Positions 53,935-64,000 of a DNA stretch of 64,000 bases are shown here, in pieces (positions within the stretch are counted from its first letter, which is position 1; the number at the start of each line of letters is the position of its first letter). This stretch comes from Trametes villosa (lineage: Eukaryota; Basidiomycota; Agaricomycetes; Polyporales; Polyporaceae). Location of the stretch: positions 1 through 64,000 of the forward strand of contig PUDQ02000125.1 of the NCBI GenBank assembly GCA_002964805.2, written 5' to 3'. The translations under genes and the position numbers were made by a program. The notes below the pieces were generated by a model. It made no database searches. It was given only the letters and a program-made list of their open reading frames with translations, and was not told the origin of the DNA.

Positions 53935-55865
53935 TGAGTTCACCTGAATGCGGATACGCCGACTGGAACAGAGGGATTCGGCGTGAGGCAAATCGAGCAG
54001 GTGGGTCGCGGCGAGCCTCTCATGAGCTGAAAGGGAGAATGCGACAACACAGACGGAGAAAGAGAGAAGAACATACAGTGCAATCATGCGAGTGTGGACT
54101 GCCAGCCACGCAGGTAGCACTGCAACCGCGCGCACGAGCCAAGGAGACCCCCTTGGGGAACGGGATCGTCCACCGAGAAGGCGATGCTTGCACAATACGA
54201 TAGAGCACTGTCGACGGACACGGGTCAGCACACGAAATGAGAGTTGCTCTCAGACTGGGACGATAAATACACTGACGGACGGTCGTCCGGAGGGCCGTTA
54301 ACACGGATGTTGGCCTGAACGGCGTAGGGGACGACATGGGGCTTCGAAAGGCGGATCTCGGTACCGAGACGTGATACGTTTCCAATATTCGTGCGGTGCT
54401 TACCCGGACATATATCTGTCCCATTCCCGGTTTGCTACTCTTCTCCTGAGAGCCGAGGATGATGGTACACGGCCAGATGCAGCGGGGCCCAAGTCGCCCG
54501 TGTTAGGAGTGTAGAAGTCGAAAGAACAAGCAGTATGAAGTTCTGAGGTGGATATGCTTCAATTTCACTTCGATAGTGCGGTGTAAGTATGAATGGTGCA
54601 GCCGCGGCAGAGGAGGAAGTGGGAGAGCGAGAGAGAGCGTTGACGCGATGACGTCTAGCCGGGAGGCTTCGGCGCTTGGCATACCCCTCTCTTTCGTCTG
54701 TTCGGTCATGTTCTCTGCTTCCCTTCCGTCCTCCTGCTCTCCTGCGTCACCATCTATGGACAGAAATTATTCGGGTAGATGAATATCACGGTAAGTGGTA
54801 CGTGCCCTGCATTGGGACTGAGTACTGAGTACTGCGTGCTGATGATGCAGCTCGCAGGTCTCTGGGGACGCCACCATTTCAAACTGCCGAGGGCTCGCGA
54901 TGTAACCTGAGCTAGTACCGCCATTTTCCTCCAGCGCAGCCCTCTAGACAAGCCGGCCGTACTTTGGAAGGGGGTGTGGCATCCTCCGTGGTCATGGGTA
55001 TGCACCACGTCACGGACGCGCGCGTGCGAGGCGGGGGAGTACAGGGCTAGTGAATGCCTCGGTGCGCCAGATTCTGGCCCGCGACCCGAGGTGCTCGAGA
55101 TAGCGGTATGTCTCAGCAACATACAGCTCACTGCGACTTTCTGTATCAACATAGTTCAACGTATCTACCCCGTCTGCGTCGACTCGCTCGACATCCGGAG
55201 CACGTTCCCGGCGTCGCGTATTGAGCCGCGCACGCCCGGCCTCGGACGTACTATCTCACCACCCCGTCTTCACAAGTACGGATCGCCGGAAATCACGGTA
55301 TGAATGGGGGATACCAGTACGTATGTTCACCCTCGCAACATTGACTTTACAGCCAACTTAAGCTCGCCATCCCTGTAGCCCGCTGTGCGACTCATTTCAC
55401 CGTGCACCCTGGGACCAATCCAGCACCCCGTCCTCTGCCGTTCTCGCGGACGCGGCTTTGCATTGGACGAGCACATTTTTCACAAGCAACGCCGCAACTT
55501 CGCGCGGAGATCCGGTGGAAATAGACGCGGGTCTTCAGCCCGATGAACGTTCGACACGCTGGCGAACAGCGCGATGCAGAGGTCAGTAAGCCTTTTAGGC
55601 CGCTTTCGCTGAGCCCCTGTCTGATCTAGCGTATTATCTATCTCAACAACGAGTAGGCGGCAGCAAGCCACCGCCTACCTCAGCGCCGCCACGGTCTTCG
55701 TCCCGACATACCTATACTGCTACGTCTCGAAAAAACGTCCCCCGCGACTCTCGGAACGCCCCCGCTTGAGCTACGTGTCGTGCTTTCGCTTCTGAGATTG
55801 TATCGCAGGCATAACGCGTGTACCGTGTGCTCCGCCTATGGAAGATAACCCCGCACGGTACGTCA
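53935..55865. repeat. Duplicated intergenic block Y1, copy 2
   Basis: Partner of 36,230-38,085; the near-identical parts are about 53,935-54,490 and 54,960-55,865. A GT-rich simple repeat at 53,915-53,937 marks the left boundary. Confidence 0.65.
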
Positions 55866-57147
55866 AGGATCCCGCAAATGAGCTCGTCCGTCCGCTGACA
55901 TCCGTCCGCAATCATGTATTGTAGCCTCGGCGTCGACTAAGGATAGGACTCCGCGAGGCACGCATATAACGCTGCTAAATGTGCGGCATATCGCAACCCG
56001 CCGGGGAAGTGCAGGTGTGATGCTCCGTGTCGTGCTCGTACATATGTCGTACTGACGTCCAAGTCTTTGCGCGTCGTCCTGCAAGAGCATATCTCGCGCC
56101 ACAGACGCTCCGACACGCGCGCGACAGGCTGGGCTCTATGCTAGAGGCGGGGGATGGCGCGTCGAATTGCTACATACACGGGGTATCAGCGCTGTAACTG
56201 CGCCTTGGACGCGAGCAGTGGTGGAAACGAGGGCGAGTGAAACTGTCGTGTATGGCAAATACATAGAGATTTTAAGTATCGAAGCAGAGGGTAGCAAAAT
56301 CAGGACAACACGAGAACGAGCCAGCGTACGTATGGTGTACGGTAGATACAGCGAGATCGCAAGGGGACCAGGACGGGAAGGAAAGGGGAACAGGAGCAAG
56401 AAACATAGTAAGTACGGAACATCAGGAACAGAAGGGATAGGTAGAGAGCGCGATAGAGGCAATTCAGGGCGTGTATCTTTCAAGAAGGGGAAGAGGCAGA
56501 GCAGAAGCGAGGGGAGAGAGGACGTACGTACGTATCATACAACACCAGAACGAATCACGGAGTCCAGTACAGCGCATTCGAGGGTCGAGAAGAGAGCGAG
56601 ACATAAAGGCCATATAACAGTGAAGGAGGAATGCAGCGCACGACGCGAGCCTCTGCCACGCCGAGTGCGCCCGGCGAGACGTACAGTGCGCCGTCGGGAG
56701 GGAGGCAACGGCCTTTGCGTCCGCCCATGACATCGATACGAGCGCAGGGCGGCACAGACACATCGTGGGGAAGGTGTTGAGGACGCGTCGCGAGGTGCGC
56801 GGCTGCCACCGGAGGAGCGATCGCGGCGTTTTATTGAGCGTGGTGTGGGAATGACGAGTGGGAAGCGGACCACGGACGGGCCATGTGATTGAGAGACGTC
56901 TGCGCGGGCGGTGAAGAGTCCCGAAAGCGGGTGTGCTCGCACAAGGAGATGCGAGAGCGCTGAGAACGGTCGGATGGTATTTCCATAGAGAGAGGGGAAG
57001 AGAGATTGGGAAGAGAGGGGTAGAGTGCGAGGGAGGAGGGGGCGCTGGAGCTAGAGAGCGATCAAGAGCATGACGGGGAGCCTCCGGAGCGGCCCCTTGG
57101 TGTCGCGTTTGACGGCCAGGGACAAGTGCCGGGGGAGTAGTGCTGGT
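55866..57147 (-). repeat. 3' flank of gene D (duplicated at 38,086-39,447)
   Basis: Same order and orientation as the 3' flank of gene C. No conserved frame. Confidence 0.55.
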
Positions 57148-60100
57148 CTACGAGGAGGGGTCTCTAAGTGAGGTAGCGTGTTTGGCTGGGGCATCGTCTT
57201 CAGGGCTCGCATGGGATGGGACAGGGTCTGAAGGAGACCCTAGAGGAGGCTCTTGAGATGGAAAGGGCCCGCTTGTGGAGGCTGCCGCCGCCGCATCGTC
57301 GACATTTTCCTCTAGGGATGCCCGAGGCGACGCCCTGAGTGGTGCAAGCATTCGGTTAGAGATGCGCACGAAGAAGGCAGCTGGAAAGTACTGACTCCTT
57401 GCCGGGATCTCCCTTGAGGCGGATTACCCTTTCCTTCAGGCCGCGGGCAAAACCCGGTATGATCTCAACGTCGTCGTTGTAGGACTTAGCGAGTGTGTCG
57501 GCCATGCGCAGGACGTCCGGGAGAAGCTCATCATCAATGCACCGCAGCACGTTGTCCGACACGCGCTCGGCGAGCTCCTTCATGATGTCGCAAAGTGCGT
57601 AGGCGTCGACCGTCGTCTGAATGTCTTGCACCTGTTCGCCGGTGAATCTCTCCAACAGAGTGTGAGTGAGCTGCGCGAGGGCATCCCGAGTGTACGTGCG
57701 AAGCGTCTGGAGGTCGTCGGAGGGGTGGGGCGCATCCAAGATGGCGCCGGCATAAGCTAAGAAGCGATTGACAAACTCGAAGTACGTTGTCGAGCCTGCC
57801 TTCTGAGCGTCGGCGACTGTGGGCTCCTCGGGGAGATCGGTGTCGTGATATGCCCTGGTTGCGGCTTGTACGCGACTCAATCAATGCATGTGGTATCTGT
57901 GAACGAGTGCAAGCCCACCTTGGAAGACGCTGATCGCCGCCCTGGGGCTGCCCCCGGGCCCGTAGAAGAGACGGATTACCCTCTTCAACAGTGTGCGGGC
58001 TAAGCTTGGTATGCCCTGACCGAGACCGAAACCGTCGCTGTCGTAGTCGTAGGGCTTGGCGAGTGTGTCGGCCATGCGCAAGACGTCCGGGACCAGCTCG
58101 CCATCGATACACCGTAACACCTTGTCCGATACGCCCCTGAGTGTTTCCATGATGTTCCAGAGTGCATAGGCGTCGACCGTCGTCTGAATGTGCTGCACCT
58201 GTTTGCCGGTGAATTGTTCCAGTAGAGTGCGAGCAAGCTGAGCGAGGACATCCCGCGTGTACGCGCGAACGGTCTCCCGGTCGTCGGAGTGGAGGTCCGT
58301 ACCCAAGCTTTTGCCGGCGTATTCCAGGAAAGGACCAATACACTCGAGGAGAGCGGTGAAAGCTGCCTTCGAATTGTCAGAGATTGTGTGCTCCGCGGTG
58401 AATTGTACGTTCTGGTACGTCCTGGTCGTCAGGTCTTTCACGCGGTTCAGTCAGTACATGCAGTATCTGTGCGTGTGTACGAACTCACCTTTCCAGAAGG
58501 CAGTGGCCGCACCGCTTCCGGCCTTAGGACCGCTGTTGAGGCGGATAACCTTCTCCTTCAGCTCGCGGGAGAACCATGGTATGCTCCCCCCAAAGTAGTC
58601 GTCGTCATAGTCGTAGTAGGGCTTTGCGAGTGTTTCGGCCATGCACATAACGTCCAGGACAAGCTCGCCATCAACGCACCGCAGCACACGGTCCGATTTG
58701 ACCTCAGAGAGGGTGTTCATGACGTCCCAGAGCGCCTTGGCGTGGACTGTTGTCCGAATGTGCTGCACCCGTTCGCCCGTGAATTGTTGTAGCAGAGTGC
58801 GGGTCAGCTGCGCCAGAACATCCCGCGTGTAGGTGCAAACGGTGTTGCGGTCGTCGGAAGTGAGGGGCACATCCAAGGCAAAGTTGGCAAGGTCGAGGTA
58901 GGAATTGATACACTCGAAGTGAGTAGTGAAGGCTGCCTTTGCGTTGTCGGCCGCGTTGAGTACCTCGACGAGTCGGACTCGGAGATATTCCCCAACTACG
59001 GCTTGTAGTTCAGTCAGTACATGCACCATCTGCAGACGAATACGATCTCACCTTGAAAGCAGATTCCGGCTATAGTACTGTCTCCCATTGTACATGCGTG
59101 GTTAAGGAGGAACCCCCTCTCGTCTGTGAGTCGGGCTTGAGTCAAGAAGGGCAGCGGCTGGTCCTCCGAGTCGTGAGAGAGAGCAAGGGATAGCTTCTCT
59201 GGTCTTCGCTTGGTCCAAATCGCATTGATGGCTGACATTGCCCAATCTGCGGCTGCCGCCGTCATGGTGGACGGCCAGTGTCCAGTTTCGGAGTAAATAC
59301 CCAAGGCGTTTTTCTCCTCCTTTGATAGAGCCGAGTTGTCGCCCGAGATGAGTACGCACAAGATGATGTCGAACCACAGAAGCTGATGTTGGTTTCCCTG
59401 TCCCAACGGACCATAATCTGAGTCTGCTGCAACGCCAAAATGCACCTGTGCGGACGAGTGAAGGTGACGGAAGTAGTGGAGAACGTCGTCGGGCTGGAAT
59501 CCCGTCAGGCAAATGGCGGCTGAGGAGAGGGCGTTTAGGTGCAGAGTTGACCTGTAAGCCTCAAGGAGAACCTGTATGGACAAAGTACTCCCAGCGCTTC
59601 TCACGGTCTCCTGCTCTTTCCCCTTCCAAGTCTGTTTGTGATCCTTCCAATTGTCCGGGCAGCGACTCCTGTTCTCCAGGTATCGGAAGAGAGAGCATAC
59701 GAGACGCGCAAGGAACGCAAGTGCCCACTGGATAAACTGACAGAAGAGATGGTGGAGGCGCGGGTTGAAGGAGGAGAGTGAGACCTGTGGCACAGATATG
59801 TCGAGTGTATCAGCAAGAAGGCAGAACAATGGTCCCATCGTCGCGCACAGCGCATGTATGAGTGGCTTGGGCTCCCACAGTGTGTAAATCGCGCGAGCCT
59901 GGGGAGTAGCATAGGCGCAACCGGTCTTGAAAAGGGGGAGGAGAGTGGTGACGACGACGAAGACACCCAGGAGGCCGACAAGGACAGATGAGATGATGGC
60001 CACACTGTTGTCAAGGGTCCATAGAAGGACGAGGAGACCCGCGAGGAAAAAGGCGAGGGCGAGCTGCAACAGCACCGGAATAATGCCGATGATATCCTCG

Positions 60101-60988
60101 ACATGCCACCTCTGGAGGTTGTTCAAGCGGTGCTGGCGTAGGCGGGCGGCCGGGATAGACGTTCCCACGACACCGCTATTGTACTCGTTCGTCCATTGCT
60201 TGGCTATGATACCGATGGTAGCGGCGGCGAGGCTGAGGATGAGTCCCGAGAACCAGAGGCCGTTGAGCCAGATTGCCCAGCGTGGAATCGGTGAAGATGC
60301 GCTGTAATTGAACCCCTGGGAGTCCGGCCGAAGGGTAGAGTTGACAAAGGGCGGGTGGAACGAGAAGCTGGCCAGCTGGTAGGAGATCTGCTGCAACATC
60401 GCAAAAGAGGGGTCCGGAGTGGCAGGAGTGAGGAGGACGTATGTCTGTACATTGAATGTCGTGAGCACCGCTGAGAATAGACCGGCCTTGTGTTCTCGGT
60501 GAGCAAGTGTGAACCCAGAGCGGTGCAAAGACACGCACAAAGACAAGGTAGGTGTCGATCTCCTCCTTCCATCGCTTGATCAACTCATCGCTGTACGTCT
60601 GCACCATCCCCGCGGCATCCGACCAAGCTTTCGCTTTCTCCTCATCGGTATGAAGCCTTCCACGTGTCTTGTGTACGTCCTGATAATGAGAATATGAGGG
60701 TTAGCCAGGAGTCCGCACCAGATAGGCGAGACACACCATTAAACTATCCAGCGTCGGAATCTTCGGGCGAGCGGAGGTATCAGCTGCGCTTTCCGTCTCC
60801 CCTTTCTAGTGAAAAATTCTCTGTTATCAACACAAATTCGAGGCTGCTCAGCTTACCTCGCCGACAACAACAACCCTCGCCTCAGCAGATGGAACGTCTC
60901 TTGACGTCCCTGGATCGTCTATCAAATGGCCGGGGGGAGACGGGTCTTCCCCCTTCGGTTTGCTTGTTTCGTGTGACGTGCGAGACAT
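57148..60988 (-). CDS. DUF6535 membrane protein with three C-terminal modules (paralog D, intact)
   Basis: Eight exons on minus: 60,857-60,988; 60,737-60,805; 60,539-60,679; 59,052-60,486; 58,489-59,001; 57,919-58,434; 57,396-57,864; 57,148-57,334 (1,153 residues). Exon 1 begins MSRTSHETSKPKGEDP; exon 2 ends SARPKIPTLDSLM; exon 3 encodes WSDAAGMVQTYSDELIKRWK; exon 4 starts AGLFSAVLTTFNVQTYVLLT and holds the DUF6535 membrane segments (WAIWLNGLWFSGLILSLAAA; LQLALAFFLAGLLVLLW; a third before TTLLPLF). Three module exons follow, one more than in A-C, then an acidic/Pro-rich tail ending HATSLRDPSS. Introns are 50-61 nt, and those between modules are 54 nt. No defect is visible. The function is unknown; the array suggests a protein-interaction scaffold. 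Confidence 0.9.
57396..59001 (-). repeat. Three tandem module exons of gene D
   Basis: Exons 58,489-59,001, 57,919-58,434 and 57,396-57,864. The first two are symmetric (phase 1 to phase 1), so whole copies can be added without breaking the frame; the last exits in phase 2. Shared cores: VLAQLTRTLLQQFTGERVQH, VLAQLARTLLEQFTGKQVQH, ALAQLTHTLLERFTGEQVQD, each followed by TTV(D/H)A and a (C)V/IDDEL/GEL segment. Confidence 0.92.
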
Positions 60989-62400
60989 AGGGAGTGGGCT
61001 GAAAACTTGGGCTAGGAGCTGGGGAAAGCTAGCAGAGATAGCAGAGCCCCCGTTTGACAGGCCCTCGAGTTTGTAAGGAGGATGCAACACGAGGGAGCGT
61101 TCCCTGCGGTTGCCTAGAGCTTCCTCGACTTCGATTGCACTTCAAGTACAGTTGTGTCCAGTGGCGCATACACCGGCGGGAAAGCGGGCGCGCGCCGCTC
61201 CATACCACATTGCAAGCGTACGTCGTCTCCAATTTTGTTATCTCTTCGATTCCAGATGTCGAGTAGAGTGCCGTCCTCTCGCAGTGCGTCTACTACCGCT
61301 GCCCCATAGCGCGTAGCTCATGATTGCCCCACGGGGCGCCGTATGAGAGGGAGATACAGACGCCTCGTACAATGAGTCGAAGGCGATATGGTGCAACGAG
61401 TTTACATGCTGGTTCGCTTCACGGACCGTCTGCAACTTCTGCAAGGACCTGTGCGCTACGCCCGAACACCGCACCGTTTATATCTGACGGCCGGGTGACA
61501 GATGACCGCCCGAAGAAGACATCGGGTGGTGTACGTGTACTTGGAAACCTATTCGACACGTGAGAGGCGACGACGCTCAAAGACCGCGACGTACCTTCCA
61601 CAATGGCAAGGAGCACGACCAGAACTATGTCTGACAGAACCATATACACTGGAACATACCAGCCCGACGAATCGGCGAGACATCAGGCTCCGGGCTTTTG
61701 AGCCATTTAATCCTCGCGCTCTCCACTTGCGCCCGTACAGACGGCGATAAGCCACACATCATTACACATCGTCCGCCCAACAATACTTCCCCGCAAGCGT
61801 CGCCACGAAGCATCTTCGACCGGTCAGCAGGACTAGTACGTGCTATTTTGAGATATCCTTTAACGCATGTACCACGGTCTGACTCGACGCTCTAGGAGAA
61901 GACGAGCTTCCCCGATGGAGTGAGCGGGGAGATAACAGCGTCAAATCGCCTTCGCAGGAATCGCAGAGTAGAAACATCAGATCGCGTCTAGTTACGGTAT
62001 TCAGCGACACGGAGTTATTACGCACCGGTTGAGAAATAGTCAAGGTCGTAACATTTCGCGCGGCGGGCCCGGGGTTGGTCTGGCTCGTGTAGGCGAGGCG
62101 CGTTCTGAGTAGTTATTGCCGCAGCCGCGACACGACAGACAGACCTGGTCGAAACCTACAGAAATCGAGGTGAGATTCATTGAAAGAGGGGAAAGGGCGC
62201 ACGGAATACTCAGCGGAGGAACATGGACAGTGACTTTTATCTTGACGTAGCGGAGGGATAAAGCATCGTGAGCCAGACGCCGGGGAGTGACGCCGCAGCG
62301 ACAGACTAGGATGAGATACATCAAAAGAGGGAGGCAGCCGCGTTTGCTAGCGAGACCCAGGTAAGTAACAAGCTGTAGCACACTTTGATGAGTATGCAAA
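60989..62400 (-). promoter_or_regulatory. 5' flank of gene D and unassigned DNA
   Basis: About 61,060-61,270 is related to the 5' flanks of B and C. Beyond 61,300 I recognise nothing. No foldback element is present. Confidence 0.4.
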
Positions 62401-64000
62401 CCGTCGGATAGAGGTGTTCAAATAAGACGTACCGTCGAGACTCCTCCGAAGGGCCTCCTCGTCGTCAGCGCAGCGTGCTCTAGTGTTGCTGAGCGAAGGA
62501 GTACGGTGGTGCCTCACTGCGTAGAATATCCTTGCTCCACTGCTCTTGCAACTGAAACGGAGGGTATATCGGGTGCGCACCGGCCAGGCCTAAGCTACTG
62601 CATCTGCAGTTCTTTCGCATCTGCGAGTGACAAGACCAGCGTCGGCGATCCTTCATAGAAAGGAAGAGGTCATGTACGCACCGTCGAGCGTGTATGGACA
62701 TGTCTGTCATCGAAGTATTAGTGCGTCGAGGACATAGAGCGAATAGGCCGTTACTCACGGGGTTCCCCTTGAAGTCTACTACCTTCACGGCCGTACTGAC
62801 CGCCAGCTCACGAGTCTTGCCAGCCTCACCACGCGCAAAGGTCGCGGACATTCTTCGTCTATGCTTTTGGCTACATCCACTGCGCTGGTTCAGGAGTAAT
62901 TCTCCGTCGTATTTATTGCTGACTCACTGTAAGCACCGAGTGAGTACGCGCATGCGTCCAGCGATACGGGTGTTTGAGGCTGCTATACGGTGCGATTGTC
63001 TCGTCAGTCAACACCGCGCTGAGTCGGTCGGTCGGCGAGGCCGCCAGATAGTTGGAACAGAAGACATACAGCTCCGATAGTGGACGCAGGGAGAGAACAA
63101 CCAACGACGACGCGGGCGCCCATCGAGCGGCTCGCACTCGCGCAAGCCACGCGGCGCGGGAGAAGCGCGGTCACGTGGTCGCGTTCTCAGGCTCCTATAG
63201 GTCCGCGGCCCCGCGCGCTCGCGAAGTACTGCTTCTCGCCGCCCTTGCCGTCCGCGCAGCACGCTGCCTTGGGCGCACTTCCGGGGAGCGCTCGTTGCAG
63301 GAACGGGGAAAAGGACGTCTCGAACCTCTCCTCCGGCGCGGGTGGGCCTGAAGATGGCGAATGCGAGGAGGTAGAGCTGAGCGCAGGGTGCGGAGGTGTC
63401 GGGGAGTGTAAACGGTCGGGGGCGGGCTGAGTTTGAAGAGCAAAGCATTTACGAGGTTGGTGCTACGGCCCTAGGTTCGCAACCGGATGCCTTGGATCTT
63501 GACGCATGGGCGTGTTCCTCTACATGGCGAGCGCGACGAGAGTTAGAAACAGCGCAGACGAGCCGTTCGAAAAGACCAGCAGGTACGCATATGTTTCCGC
63601 AAGGCAGGGGATAGTCCACACCCCGCCAATTCCAGGTTATGTTGCGGTAGTGTGAGAGACACGCAGCACCACAGAAACAACGACCCGCCATGCTCGCGCA
63701 CAGTCGCCTCTCTACGGAAAGCTATGAACGCTGGGATATACATACGTGAGCAAAGAATGGCCGGTATACTCACGCAAAACACGCACTCAATCGCATATAT
63801 CCTCCTCCCGTTTGATCGCCATTGTGCCCCCTGTGCGGCACTGCGGAAACCGATACCGCAGTGACTTGAGTTGGCGCGGCACGTCTTCGAGCGGTTTCCG
63901 GCATTACAATCAGATAGCTGAGTGGGACGACAAACAACATCAGCGTCCATCCAACGGTCCGTCCCCACCGGCTGTAGGTGGATGCGCGACTTGGGTAGTG
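62401..64000 (-). repeat. Duplicated block X, copy 2
   Basis: Aligns with 47,680-48,960. On minus, a frame from ATG at 62,851 reads MSATFARGEAGKTRELAV and reaches a GTGAGT donor at about 62,754. Upstream a frame reads NYLAASPTDRLSAVLTDET (about 62,980-63,060). These could be exons of one unrecognised gene. I could not join them convincingly or assign a family. Confidence 0.4.

Noticed and set aside
1..64000. CRISPR array or prokaryotic operon
   Set aside because: No regularly spaced short repeats; introns and fungal elements show a eukaryotic genome.

Overview
The window looks like a repeat-rich, gene-poor stretch of a mushroom-forming fungus (Basidiomycota, probably Agaricomycetes). The reasons are short 50-66 nt GT-AG introns, DUF6535-type membrane proteins, a basidiomycete-type tyrosine recombinase, and Ty3/Gypsy retrotransposons with a chromodomain. 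No bacterial-style operon, rRNA, tRNA or CRISPR array was seen.

Positions 1-12,949 are one nest of Gypsy elements, all read from the minus strand. The outermost element has its 5' LTR and gag at the right and its reverse transcriptase cut by the left window edge. It is split inside its protease by a second insertion at 1,528-9,833, flanked by GTACC on both sides. That insertion is itself composite: LTR, leader and 5' part of gag (8,162-9,833), followed by a complete LTR-gag-pol-LTR chromovirus (1,528-8,161). The LTR sequences show the history: one element inserted into the gag of its sister, and later LTR-LTR recombination removed the rest of the older one. The inner element has intact gag and pol frames and looks self-priming.

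Positions 13,070-16,500 hold a two-exon tyrosine recombinase, then two 200-bp direct repeats 1.43 kb apart that enclose a small orphan ORF. This could be the right end of a YR (Ngaro/DIRS-like) element.

Positions 17,942-64,000 are dominated by four paralogous multi-exon genes: A on plus (17,942-21,040) and B, C and D on minus (29,029-32,211; 39,448-42,711; 57,148-60,988). Each encodes an N-terminal cytosolic segment, a DUF6535 membrane domain, and a C-terminal array of about 160-175-residue modules, one exon per module (two in A-C, three in D). A Pro/Ser-rich tail follows; it is intact in C and D and cut by stop codons in A and B. The paralogs sit in segmental duplications whose intergenic blocks recur two to four times. 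A 623-bp foldback MITE-like element lies just 5' of gene C, and a decayed LINE RNase H fragment lies at 43.9-44.6 kb. I recognise no gene function in the remaining intergenic DNA. The best candidate for an undescribed system is the DUF6535 gene family with its exon-duplicated module array.
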